Shown: piece after piece, positions 32,690-46,165 of the stretch
Layout: each line of letters starts with the position of its first letter
Position numbering within the stretch: position 1 is the stretch's first letter
Program-made: the position numbers and the translations under genes
NCBI GenBank assembly: GCA_035578905.1
Contig: JAQJVL010002205.1
Span: 50,730 to 114,729 of the forward strand
Direction: 5' to 3'
Source of the DNA: Stictocephala bisonia
Lineage: Eukaryota; Arthropoda; Insecta; Hemiptera; Membracidae
Length of the DNA stretch: 64,000 nucleotides
Notes under the pieces: generated by a model
Databases searched by the model: none
Seen by the model: the letters and a program-made list of their open reading frames with translations, nothing else
What the model was told of the DNA's origin: nothing

Positions 32690-35600
32690 TTTAAAAATTT
32701 GATTTTTTTTTTTAAAAATTTTAATTTTTTTTTTCCCCCAAAGGGGAATGGTTTTAAGTGTTTAAAAAAAAATTTTTTTTAAAAATTATTAATGTAAACA
32801 AAACGAAAAAATTTCTTTTAAAATTTAAAACTGGAAAGGAAAATGGGATTCTTTCAATTATTTGGTTTGATTCCCGAAATTCTACCAATTTTTTAAAAAT
32901 TTTTTTAAATTTGCAAAAAATTTCCATTTTATTTTCCCCAAAACCCTTAATTTAAAATTTTTAACCTTTTTTTTAAAAGTTTCGGGAAGCTAAAAAATTC
33001 TTTTTTCCCCGGTTGTTTGAATAAAAAAAAATTTAAAAAAATTTTCGGCTTGGGGCTTTTTTTTTTAAAAAATTCTTTTTAAACCCTTTAAAAAAAATTT
33101 TCAGTTTTTATTAGGGGCCTTTAAAAAAATTTGTTATCAATTTATGGAATTTTTTTCTACAACTAAAATGAAAAACCCCCATCTTTTTTTTCCCTATATT
33201 GACCTTAATTGTCTTTTCCTAAATTTTTGAAATTTAAAATTTGGGGGTTTTGGTAAATAAATATTTTAAACCCCAACCTCTGTTGGGTTTTTTAAAAAAA
33301 AAGGCCCCTTTTTAGACAGAAACAACAATAAAATTTTTAATTTTTAAAAATAACCATAACCCAAAAAAACCCCACAAATTTAATAAATATTTTTTACAAC
33401 CAAATGGAAAAATCAAAAAATTATTTTCAACACTTTTTCCCCCCCAAAAATTAAATAATTTACGATAATTTTAAAATTAAATTTTAAATAAAAATTATTT
33501 ATATTTTTTAAAATTTATTTTCATTTCCCAAAAATTTAATTTCTTTTTTGTTAGGGAAATTTACTTTTTAAAAACCCTTTAAAATAATAAATTTTTTTAA
33601 TGAAAAAAATGTTTTTTTAGAAATTTTTTAAATTTAATCCCTTTTGGTTAAAAATTTTGATGTTTTTTTAACTTTTGGGGTTTTGGGTTTGGGGTTTTTT
33701 AAATTTGTGTTTTTTGGAAAAAATTAATAAAAAAAAATTTAAAAACAATTTTTTAAAAACCCCCTTTTTCCTTTTCATTTTTAAACGAAACCCCAAATTT
33801 TAACTTTAAACTATAAAAATGTAAAATTTAAAAAAACAAAACTGTTATTTTAAAAAACCTAAAAAGGAAATTTTTTCCCTTAAATTTTTAAAAAAAAGCT
33901 TATTTTTTAATTTAAGGTAGGTTCCCGGCAAATTTTGGTTGGCAAAAAACCGCCTGTTGGGGGCGCCCAAACCCCGGGAAAAACCGGGCCCCCCAATTGG
34001 TGCCGGGGGTTTAAACACGTCCCCAAACCATGCTGTTCCGGGGGAATTTCCTCTCGGTTTTAATTAACCCAAGCCCCAAATTTTTTAAAAATTTTTGGTT
34101 TTGAAAAAATTTTTTTGTTTTTAAAAAATTTTCTTTGTTTTGAAGGCCTTATTTTAAATTTCCCCCTAATTTTTTTTTTAAAAAATCAAATTTTAAAAAA
34201 TAACAAAAAAAATTCCCTTTTTCCAACCCCAAACTAAATGGGGAAAAATTTTTTTAAGAAGAAAAAATTTTTAAAAAAATCTTATTAAAGGGTGAGGGGT
34301 TAAACCGGGGGTAATAAAATCTTTAACTAAAGAAGTATTCCCAATGGAAATATTAAAATTTGGAAAATTTTAAAATGTTAAAAGGAAGGGTTTTTTAATT
34401 TTTTTATTTCCCCGGGTTTTTTTAAAAATGATTTCCCCAAAAATTTAAACTTTAATTTGGAAATTTTTAAAGGGTTTTTTTTTTAAAAAATTTTTTAGAA
34501 CCCCCCTTAAATATTTTCCAAAAACCAGTAAAAACGGAAGAAACTTAATTTTGTTTTCCTTGCCCCCGGAAGGCCTATTGCCCACCAGCAGCCTTGGGTA
34601 AATTGAAAAGAACCCCCCACAGTTGGAAGCCTAAATTTTTTTTTTAAAGTTTCAAATGCTTAAAATCTTAAAAATTTTTTAATAAAATTATTTTCCCCTT
34701 TTAAATTTTTTTTAATTTTTTTTAAAAAAATTTTTTTTATTGTTCTATTGGTTTAAAGTTTTTGTCTTTTTTTAAAGGCCACAATTTTTTTAAAAAATTC
34801 AAATTTTTAAACTTGATTTTTTTAATTTTTTAAAATTTAAAAATCTTAAAAAACCAAAAACCCTTTTATTTTAAAAAAGTTTTTTAACCCAAACTTTTTT
34901 TTTTTTAATTAAAAATAAAAAAAAAAATAAAAATTTTTTAAACAAGGGAAACCAAGTTTATTTTTAGGGAACCCTACCAATTTTCCGGGGAAATAAAAAA
35001 TTTTTAAAAATATAAAAAAAATTTCATTTAAAAAATTAATTTCCCTTTTTTCCCCCAATTTAAATTTAAAACCCCTTCAAAAATTTTTCCAAGTGCTGAA
35101 TTTTGTTTCCCCTTTCCAAGGGCCCCTTTTGGGTTTTGAATTTTGGGTTTTTGGGAAAATTTTTTTTTTTTTAACTAAAATTTTTTTTTTTTTAAAACGG
35201 GGTTTTTTTAAATAATCAATTTTTTTTTGAAATTAACTTAAAAACAAAAATTTAAAAAAAATTTAAACAAAAAAACCCTTTTAAAAAACCCCTTTAAAGG
35301 TGGTGTCAAAAATTTTTAGACCATTTTTAAAGGTATTTCCCGCAATTTTTTCAATTTTCCTTGGTAAAACCTAAGAACGCCCCAAAAGGGTTTAATTCCG
35401 TTTTTTAAAAAATGTTTTTCCAAAACCCAAAACCTGATTTTAAAAAAACCCCCCAAATTTCTCTTTATTGTTCCCCTTTTAAAACTTTTTAAAATTTTTT
35501 TTGGGAAATTTTTTTTTAAAAAAAATTTTTTTGAATTTTTTGGAAAAACTTTTTAAACAACTTTTTTTTTAAAAACAATTTTTAAAATAAAAAATAAAAA

Positions 35601-38600
35601 TCCCCCAAAAAATTTTAAACGGGTTTTTAAATGTTTTGGGTAACCATCCCCTTATTTAAAAGGAAAAGAAAATTTTTTTTAAAAATTTTAAACCAAAAAA
35701 AACAAGTATTAAAAATTAATCACCTTATTTCATTTTAAAAAAATTTAATTACCAAAGGAAATTATTTTTTTTTTTAAAATTTTTTTTACTTTCTAAAAAC
35801 ATTAAAAAACCTTTAAAAAAAAATTATTCCAAAAACAACAAGGAAATCAAAAAAAAACCACGGGCCCTAGAAACGAGTAGTTTACAACAATGCAAATAGC
35901 CAAAACTTTCAAAGTAAAATAAACAGCTTTTTCCCAAAACCAGGGTTCCCAAATTTATTTTAATACTAAATTTTTTTGGGAATTTTTTTACTGTTTTGTT
36001 TCGAAGAAAATTTTAATTTTTTAAAAAAAAAATTAAAAAGGGGTTTTATGTTTAACCAAAATTAATTAAAAAACCCCTGAATATTTACGCATTTTTAAGC
36101 CCAAATTGTTTTTTTTTTTTTTTGGGATTTACAAGGGGCCCATTTTTTTTTGGGCCCAATTCGGGTTTTTAAAATTAAAGGGTTTAATTTTTTTTAAAGT
36201 TTTAAAAGGTGGGGAACCTAAACTTTTTTAAAAAATTTTGGTTTTTGGTGTTTTCCGCCAAATACCCCAAACCTGCCCAATTTTAATTTTTTAAAAGAAA
36301 TTTCATTTTTTTTTTTTCAATTATTTTTTCCAAAACCCCATTTGTTTTTTGAACTAAAAATAATTTCAAGCTTGTATTTTTGAAAACCAACCTTGAAAAA
36401 CTCTAAATAAAAAACCATTTAAAGGGTTTTTTGATTCCTTCCCCTTTGAAGGGGTAGAGAAAAAGACAAAGGGTTTTCAAAATTAGATTTTTCCCAAATA
36501 TTAAATGGTACCACTTTTTTTCTTAAAATTTGGGTCCCCCTGCCTCAGCTGAAATCAAAAACCCCCTAAAAAGTTTTAAATATTTTTTTCCCTGCCCCAA
36601 TTTCCCTTTGCCTAAGAAAAATTTTTTTAAAAAGTCTGTAAAAATCACTCTGCCTTTCCGTTCAAAGGAAAAGGGTAGGGTGCATTGGCCCTTATGAAGA
36701 TTTCCAAATTTAAACCTTAAAAGTACCCCAAAAAATTTGATGTAAACTGCCCTCCCTTTGTCGGGTGACTTTCAATACAGGAAGCCCAAAAATTAAAAAA
36801 CATCCCCCTAAATTTTGTCTTTTTTACAAAATTCAGTAGATTAATTTCAGAAGGCTAAATTTCTCCCCCCTTTTTTGGAAAAAGAAATAAACTACAAAAA
36901 AATAGTATTGCCCCATTCATTGGCCCAAAAAAATCAATGTGGAGTCTCCCCCCAAGGTCTGCAGGTTATTGCCATGGATGGTTTTTGTTTCCCCTTGGTA
37001 GGTTAATTCTTTTTAAAGGAAAACTTTGTCTAAAAATTGGGTTTAAAACCATTCCCTTTATGTCATCATCAATTTTTTTTTTTCCAAGTGCAGTGGTTTT
37101 CTTAAAAAATCCTTTAAAATGCAGTCATACTAAATTTGGCCAGTGGGGGAACCCTTCCTTTTAGGACTTTGTTACGAGAGTTTCCCCGATATAAAAATTT
37201 TCCCACCCTTTAAATATGCATCCTTTTTTAAAAGTTTTTATTAAATTTAATCATAAAACCCCAAAAACCCCTTTTCGACACTTTGTCCTTTTTTTTAACC
37301 CCCTGAAAGAATCTGATTAAGGGGACTTCCTTCCTTTTTTTTTTTCAGCAAGGGTTTTTAGAATAAATTTTTCCCAGATTTTTCAAAACTGTTTCCCCTT
37401 AAAAATTTAGTAGGGTGGGGGGATAACACCAATAAAACAAAATTCTTTGCCCCACCTTATCTGAACAAAAGATAGCCCCATTTCCCCCCAACCCCCCTTC
37501 CCCCCTTCAGCAAACTTCATTAATATCCTAACTAAAAAACCCTGCATCTAAAACCTGAGTGTTGCTTTTAGGGAAGTTAAGTTTTGCAGCCCCACCACTA
37601 AAAAACCCCCACCACACCCAAACCCAACCCAAGCAATATTTGGAACCCAAAGTAAAGTCCTCCCCCCTCTCTCAAACTCACCTGAAAAAAAATTTTGGCC
37701 AGTTGGCAAAAAAATTTTTGAAATTTTTCCTCTTGTGTAAAACGTTAAAATTTTTTCAAACCCCTTTCGTCTTGAAAATTTCTATTGCTTCATTTCTGGT
37801 ATATTTGCTTACATTTATACCCCTTTTTTTAAAAGTCTGAGGTTAATAAGCCCTGGGGTCTTCTTTTTTTTGTTTTTAAATTTAGTTTTTCAGGCTTTTT
37901 TACTTCTGACTTAAAAACCAACCAAAAGATGAAATTTCCAAATTTAGTAATTAATGCAAAAACTTTCCCAACTTTTACCTTAAAGGACAAATTTTTCCCC
38001 CTTCTTTTTTTACACCCAAATATAGTAACTAGAACAGAAAGTTTCCCGAGAGACTGCCAAGTAGACAGTGATTCACATGACAAAAGTCACCCTGGTTTGG
38101 GTTTATTGTTTTAAATTACGGGTAACTAAATGCGTACCCCAAAATCACAGGGAAATCAAAATGAATTGTAAAAGTTTAAAAAGTTTTTAAAAAAAGTGGA
38201 AACTGTAAATAATTTAAAAAATTTTTTGTTTTTTTTCTCTACCCACCTGGGATTTAAAATTATAAATTTATTTTTTTTTTCAAGGCTATTTTTTTTCCAA
38301 TTTAAAAACCCCCAAAATTTTTTTATTTTTTGGGAAAACCCAAAAAATTAAAACAAGAAAACAAAAAAAGGTTTTTTAAAAAAATTTAGTAAAGTTTAAA
38401 AAAATTTAATTTTGGTAAATAGGGAACAAAAAAAAACCAAACTAAAAAGTTTTTTTTTTTAAAGAATTTTTCAAATATTTTTTTAAATAAAATTTCCCAA
38501 GGGTTTTTTTTTTCCCTTTTAGAAAAAGAAAAAAAGAAAAAATTTTAAAAAAAAATTTTAAAAGCCCTTAAACTAAAAATTATTTCACCCCTTTTGGCAA

Positions 38601-41600
38601 ACCTCCTTAAATAAGTTCATTCCTGAACTACATTAAAAAAATTTTTTTTTTACCCAAACATAAAAATATTTATAATTATTTAAAATTTTATAAAAAAAAT
38701 TTATAATAAAATTATTTTAAAATTTATTAAATTTTAAATTTACAAAACTATAAATTATATATATATAATATAAAATATTATATATATATATATTGGGGTT
38801 TTTGGTTTTGTCAGCTACCATTTTTTAATTATAAAGCCCGCGATGTATATATCCAAAAGTCAGATTTATAATATTCATTGATTATAATATGTAAAATTTT
38901 TGTTTTTTTCACAAAGCTAAATCCAATCCTTGGGGCCATCTAAACCCCTTTCCTTTCGGGTTCCCGTGGGATGCTGACCAAACCTCCGTAAAAAAGCGCA
39001 TGGGGCCCCTCGGGAACTTTTGTGATCCATTGTTTGGATAGACCCCCCCGCAAACAACATGACTGATCAATGGGCCCTCCCCATTATACTTCCCGCAATT
39101 TTTCAATCTGCCAAAACCAATTCGAACCCGTTTTTAAAAGTATTTCCCTCCTAAAAAGGGAGGTTCATCCCACCCACAGGTATGAAAAAGGAATCCGTTA
39201 ATAAGGAAAATTATTACGTCCCCCTCAAAATTTTTTTCCAGGCTTTTCGGCCTATCTGGTTTTTTGGCGAGAAGTTTTTATTTCCCCCCAAAAGGGGAAA
39301 ACAGTAAATAGAGGTGGGTTTTTTAGATTTTAAGCTAACGGTGGGAGATCCTGTTTTAATTGGGGAGGTGCGGGGCATTCAAAAATCTTAAATTTAATTT
39401 TTTAGTAGGGGCCACCCGACGTGTTTTTTTTGGATTTAGCTATAAATTTGGGACAACACTTGGGGGCCAAGGAAATGGAGTTGAAATGAGAGGGGCCACT
39501 AATAGCTCTTTATACCCCCATTTAAATTTGGACCTCCCACCCCCTTTAGTAAGAAAAAAATTTAGCCAAAAAGGGGGCAACTATATTCAGCGCTGAAAAA
39601 AGCAGTGGGCAAAAATGGCGTGGTGAGTTTGGGTTTCCCCCAAATTGTTTTTGGCAATATTTATGTAAAAAACATTTTCCCTGGGTTTTTAATTTTTTAT
39701 TTTGGGTGTTTTTGATGATGGCTTTTTAAAAAAGGGCCCCATCGATCTAACATTACTTTTCCCGGTACTGTGGATTGGGGTTTATTATGATGGGGGGGTT
39801 TTTAAAAACCATTTTTGGAAGATTTTTATTTTTTTTATTAGCCAGTCCTGTTTTCTTAATGGAAGAAAAGGGTAAATTCAGTTTTTTAAGGTTTGGGTTA
39901 AACTCCAGGTTTTTTAAAATATTCTTCGAAGGGGGCAAGGGCACTTGTAAAAAGTTTTTTTTAATATTTTTGAAGTTTTTTATTTGGGAAGCTAAAACTA
40001 TAAACATCCGCATAATAAAAATTTTCTAGACTTTTGATTGGGATGTCACAAAACAAGTTTAAAAAAAATTGGGGCAAGTACAGACCCCCTTTGGGTGCCC
40101 ATCCTTTAGCTGTTTAAAAAAAAGCTTTCCCTTTACAACCCAGATAAACTTTTTTTAGCCTGGGACTAAAAAAATTTACGCAAAAGTTGAATAGGAAAGG
40201 GGGCAGGGAAGGGGGGCTTTAAGAAATTAAACCCCCAAACCAAAACCTTTTCTCCAAAACTGTTCATAAGCTGCTTAAAATCCAAAAAAGGTGAAAATTT
40301 TTTTAACTTTTTTTTCAAACCCAATTTTTTAATAAAAAATGTCAGAGTTTTGGAAAATTTGGGGCCCAAACTCGGGGCCCCGGGGCAAAAAAACCCCGCC
40401 TGCTCAAAATGGAACATTAGAATTAAGAAACGGTGGGTATTCTATTATATAACAGCCTTTTTTTAAACAAACTTTTTAACAAAACCCAAGGGAAAAGATA
40501 TTGGGGGGATAAACTTTTTTCCCCTTGTTTTGGATTTTTCCTGGGTTCAGAACAGCTAAAACTTTGATCGCTTTAAAAGCTTTTGGAAAAAATTTCCTGT
40601 GCTAATAAACTTATTGTTTGACGTTTTAAGTCAAATTTTTTCACTTAAATACCAAACATGCCCCAAAATTCTGGAAAAAATACCCTTAAGACGGAAATGC
40701 TTTCCCTGGGTGGATAAAGCAGAAATCGCTCCGTCTATCTCTTCCTCCTGAAATTTCCCGGAAATTCCCCCGGGTGCCATTTGACTGTTTTTTTTTTTCA
40801 TTTAACTTGTAAAAACACATGTTTTTCCCGAAGGATTTGGGCCCAGTTTTACCTTTTAAAAAACTGACTATCCTTTTCCCAAATGCATGATAAAAAATTT
40901 TTATCTTCAACAGTTTTAACAAAAAAACCCTTTTTTCTTTTTTGGTACGTCAAAAGAGGCAGCAGCAGATTTTGCTGTGTTGGAGTTTTCCCGGGGGCAA
41001 ATTAAAAATCTTTGAAAAAGGGCCTTCCCGATTCCCCACACCAAACCTGGTATATACTCCTTTTTTGTACCCTCCCGGGAAAGGCCCAAACTTTTAAACA
41101 ATTTGGGCGAGAAAGAGAAATTTTTAAAAAGATTAAATTTCTTTTTGTAAAGGGGAAATGAACCTGATGCTAAACGTCAAGCCTAGTGGGAAAGGGGGCC
41201 TTTCCCCAAAAAAATTTGGGGCCCTTTTAATTTTAAAAAAACGTTTTTTAACTTTTTTTAGGCCGGTTTTTTTTTTGGAAAAAAACAAAAAATTAATTTT
41301 TTTGGAAAAATTTTGGGATCCCAATGAAACCAAAGACTTTTTGGGGGGGCCTAATTTGAAGGGGGGGGGGAAAAGCAAATTCAAGGGGGGGTTTTTCCCC
41401 CTTTAAAGGGTTTGGGGCCCCTCAATGAATTCCTTCAAAAAACCCTTAAGGGGGGGGTTCAAATGGGAATTTTTAAAAGAAACCCTTATTAAACCCCATT
41501 TGTTCATTATTAAAAAAGAAAAATTAAGGCCAAAAGGCCCTCAATGAGTATACAATTCCCATGATACCAAATAAATTTAAAACAAAACAAAATTTTCCCC

Positions 41601-44600
41601 CTATTAAAAAAAAAAAAAAAACCCAAAACAACAAATATTAAAAAATTTTTCCTACGTAAGACAAATATTAAAAAGGGGCCCACAGATTATCCCCAAAAAT
41701 TTTTCCAAAAAATTTTATGTATACTGTAAAAAAGGGGTTTTCCAAAGACCAGCTTTTTTAAAAATTTTGATTTAAAAATTTTTGAGTGGCAAATTTACTA
41801 AATAATCTTACTTATTAAAAAAAAAGAATAGGTTTACTTATAGAAAATTTCCTGTCAAAGCCAATCTATTTTTGGGACATCAATTTTGTTCTTTTCCTCT
41901 TGGGGTTTTATTTTTGTGGGAAAACTTTCTTTGTTTAAAAAGGGGTAGATTTTTTTTTTGGGGGTAGAAATTTAAAAGTGGAATATATAGAGGTTTATGA
42001 TAGTCCCTTATTTTAAATTTTCCCCGAAAAAATGGACGGCAGTGCTCCGTTTGGGGCCACCCGCAAAAATGATTCGAATTAAACCCTTTTTTTTTTTGAG
42101 TAAAAATTTGCTTTGTGTGGAGAATGGCCCCCCGAGAACAAGCCATATGTATATGGGGGTTTTGGAAAAAAAAAAAAAAATGTCATCCCCTTAAAAAAAA
42201 TCAAAAAAACAAATTTTTTAATTTTTTCCCGAATAAAAAATGAAAACTTTTAATTTTTTTTTTGTAATGTTTTTTTATTGCCCCTGGGGCCCCTTTTTTA
42301 GTTTTTTTTTTTTATCAGTAAACCTAAATAATTTTAAAATGATTGATTTATTTTATTTTGAGAAAAACTTAAAAGAATGGGGTTGGGTTTTTTTAAAAAA
42401 TTGCCAAAAGGGAATTCCCTTAGTAGCAAAACCCTTAAGGATAATTTTAATTTTTAGCATTTTGCCCTCTTTAAATCCCCGTGTGAAAAGGGGCTTCGTT
42501 TAACCTCATAAGAATTTGTTTTCATCAGCAAAGACCACTGCATCCACATCGCCAGAAAGAGAAAATCATTGATAAAAACTATGAAAAGGAATGGGCCCCG
42601 TACTGAACCCTTGGGGACCCCCACAGGGTGCACGACCCCAAAACCCAGGACAATTTCCCTTGACCTCACATATTAGTTCCATTTGGAAAAAAAAATTCTA
42701 AAAATTTAATTTTAAGATGGGGGATACCATAGTATTTTAAATTTTCCAAAAAAATTTTCAAAAGGTACACCCAAACAAAGGCCTTTGGGTTAGATCAAAC
42801 AGTGTGAGTGCCAAAAGATTCATTACTTTCAAAAAATAACAAGGGTTTTTCAATTCCCCTCAAAGACTGCAGTGGTGGTGGAAACCCTTTGTTTTTCTAA
42901 AAACCAAAAATGATGATCAAAAAGTTTAAATTTTTAAAAAATTTAAATGTTTACTAAATTTGGGTTTTTGATAGTGATTTAAATGTTTTTGGAAAAAACC
43001 GGGAAATAAGGATATGGGGCTTTAAATTTTTAGGCAAATTTTTTGTCTCCTTATTAAAAAAAGGAATAACTTTTCTTATTTTTTAAGCAATCAAAAAAAA
43101 TTCCCCCCCTTAAGACATTTAGTCAAAATAAAAGCAAGGGGAGTTAGAAAACAGATGTATAATTTTTTTTAATAAATTTAAAAAAAAACCAGCAAAAATC
43201 CTAGTTTTTTGGGGTTTGAAAAATTTTGCTACAACGGGAAAATACCTGTTTTTAGGCTGATAGCGTCCCATTGAAAGGTGGGGGCCCCAGGTTTTTTACA
43301 CCAGCTATACAATCAGCTTGATACCTGTGTAAGGTTCCTTCCCCTTTTAATTTTTTTGGGGCACAGTTTTTGAAAAAAAGAAATTTAAATTTTCTCCCGG
43401 ATCAATTCTGGAATCATTAGTGGGGAAAAAGGTGTATGTTTTTTCCGGTTATTTGTCCCATGGGAGGCCCCTTTCACTTTTTAATGAATTTTTTAAAAAA
43501 ATCTTTACAAAAGCCCCTTTTTTTTAAGGGTTTCTCTAATTTTACTCCTATACAACTTCTTATAAAGAATAAACAACCTATAAACTTTCATTAAAAACCA
43601 GTAGAGCCAAACCTTGATAAATTTTGTAGATGTCCCCAAAAAACCCCAAAAATTTTGTTTTTTTGTGCTAAGACCCCGAGTTGTATACCCTTTACCTTTT
43701 TTTTATGACATTTTTTAAAGTCACAGGTTTTTTTTGAGGGGAACAAATGCCATAGATTTTAACAATATTTTTAAAAAAAAGTATTAAAAAAAAGTTTTTT
43801 TTCATCACCCCCTTTCCCCTTAAGGTATTTTTCAATAGCACTAACACTTTTCTTTTTGGGGTAATTCTATAAATTTTTTCTATCTGCTTATCACTCTGTG
43901 GTTTTAAAATAGAAGCCTTTTAAATCAGGGGGGTAACCTTTTAAAGCCAAAAGCTGAAAAATAAGTGGCTGAATCTTTTGCATCAAAAATTTAGGGAAAG
44001 GGAATTTTATTTCAGACCAGGGCAGCAAAACTTTCGCCATTCCCCCATCGTCCCCGGGGTTGGTTATGGTGACTGTTAAAGTCCCCCACAAGAGGACGGG
44101 GTGTTTTTAAAACTTGGCCCAAAAACCTATCAAACAGGCCACAAAAATGTTAGGAGGGTTAAAAAAACATTAAAATATTTTTATTTTTTTTACATTTTGG
44201 GTTTTCCAAGACAAAGATTCATCATCAGGGGCTTCCTTTTTGGTTAAAATGACCCCATTTTTTAAAAGTCCCCTGCTTTTCCCTAAGTTTCAATAAAACC
44301 AAAAAACTAAGGGGGGGGGGCGATAGTTTATTTTTGAGTTTTGAGTTGAGGGACTTTGGGAAATTTTTTTAGTAATTGAGTATTTTCGAGCGAGTATTTT
44401 TCAGAAGGGTTTTTCCTGAACAAACCCCAAAACAACTGTAAAACAGGCCCCGAACCAAAACCCTCCTAACCCATGTTTAAAATTTTTCCAGATTCGTAAA
44501 TAATACCCTCAAAAACCCAAAATAAAAATTTTTATTTTGTTTGTAAAAATGTAACATGTGATAAAAAAAAAACTTGTTACTTTCCTGCCTTTTTTTATTT

Positions 44601-46165
44601 TTATGTGGGATTGTTTTTTTTAAAAAACCTTTTTCCCCTTTTTTTCCAAAAACTAATATTATGTAAGAAAATTTAAAAAAGTATATTAATTTTAAATTTA
44701 AAAAAAACGTGGGTTTTAAAGATTTAATCTTTTCACTCATATCAAAAGATCAAATTTTTTTATGCAAGCCCCAAAAATACTTTTTCAAAAGCCGGCCGAT
44801 AAGTTTATCTGGGGGGTTTTGGTTTTTAAATGACCGCAAAAAAGTAGCGAAGCAAAGTTTGGGAAAAAGCTGACCCTTTAAAAAAATTTTTAAAAAATCC
44901 CCTTAAAAGAAATTTTGTTTTTAATTATGATCGGTAATGAAAAAAGTGCAAAAATTGAAAAATAACTACCCGATACATAGGCTACACTAACAACAGATAA
45001 ATAATTATTTCATAAATTGAAAAATTTATGAAAATCCTGTGTAAAACGAATGAAAAAAACCCTAGACTAGTTTGGCCAAAAAAAAATTTGGTCCCCGCCG
45101 ATATTGGCAACGAAAAGCAGTCCCGAAAAAATCAGCTAAGTGCCAACTAGTGAAGATTTTGGGCAGCTAAATTTATAAACTTTTAAAAAAAAAAGAAACG
45201 TTTGATAAGGCTTCAATTTATTAAAAATTAATTTTTTTGAATCTCTAAAATTTGTCGTTTTTTTGTTTAAAAAGGGCCTTTTTCCCAAAATGTTTTTCTT
45301 CTCCCTCACTTTGGGTTTATTCGTGTTGTTTTTAAAAAGTTTAAAAATCGACGTCAATGGGGAACTGGGAAACCCTTTAGTTTAGTTTTAAAGAATAAAA
45401 AAAATTTTACTTTACCCAAAAACAACCCCAAAAAAAAACCCAAAAAACCTAATCAAAAAACCCCCAACAAAAACAAAAAAAAATAAATGCCAAAAAACCC
45501 CCACCGGGATTTTAAGGGGCCCAAAAAAAAAAAACAAACCCCACCCCCCATAAACCAAAAAACCAAAAAAACAAAAACCAGGGGCCCCCCAAAAAAAAAC
45601 CCAAAAAAAAAAAACCGGAAACCCCAAAAAAACAAATCCCCGTAACCCCCCACCAAAATTTAAAAAAAAAAAAAACCTCAACGCCCGCAAAAAAAAAAAC
45701 AAAAACACCAAAAAAACCAAAAAAAATTCCCCCACGGGGAAATTCAATTTTAAAAAAACCCCCATGGGAAAAAAATAAAAAAAAAAGGGAAAACCCTTCA
45801 TAAATTTAAAAAAAATAAAAAAAAACTTCCCACCTTTTACACCCAAAAACTGGGGTTATTGTCTAACCTAGCCCGGGAAAACCTTTTAAAAAACAATTTA
45901 AACGGGAAAAAAATTATGCGCAAATTTTACAACATTTTTTTCGTAAACTAAGGTTTTTTCCCGGAATAAAAATTTAAATTAGACGTTCGCCAAGGATTTA
46001 TATATCAAATTTTTTTTTAAATTGGAAAAAAAACCCAATTTAATGTTTGTTACCCCGCTGCTGAACCCCCAATTCCCCATATTTTATATTTAGGGATACG
46101 GTATTTTCTTACATAAAATTTCTTTGGGAAATGTTTTCCCCTGTTTCGGGATAAAAAAAGAAATA
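32690..46165. other. Error-rich block (probable uncorrected sequence)
   Basis: The texture changes abruptly: isolated bases are absorbed into runs of A/T and of G/C, open frames become lysine/phenylalanine-rich, and known elements inside are recognisable but mangled. Where an element spans the right border (hAT copy 2, 44308-46926) the same element is clean past 46165 and garbled before it. Against copy 1 the garbled part is also lengthened. This pattern fits raw long-read or gap-fill sequence rather than biology. NRDE2 exon(s) expected here cannot be read. Confidence 0.8.
36640..37000 (-). pseudogene. Garbled Ty3/Gypsy-type integrase core
   Basis: Reading the minus strand with tolerance for frame slips gives a PWG-x-x-PHxDFFGPMNG-like start and a YYFVVYDSFSK-like segment, followed further on by a degraded FLGFLY and DKGxxxY region. 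These resemble the integrase core of Ty3/Gypsy elements (first Asp in the HxDFxGP block, second in SDNGxQF). Because it lies in the error-rich block, the breaks probably reflect sequencing error rather than decay. The rest of the element could not be delimited. Confidence 0.4.

Noticed and set aside
36937..38114. Several 60-90-codon frames on both strands
   Set aside because: They lie in the error-rich block; only a garbled integrase-like signal on the minus strand at 36640-37000 was retained.
45412..45846. 144-codon minus-strand frame rich in Phe and Gly
   Set aside because: It lies in the error-rich block, the sequence is A- and C-run dominated, and the translation is pure low complexity.
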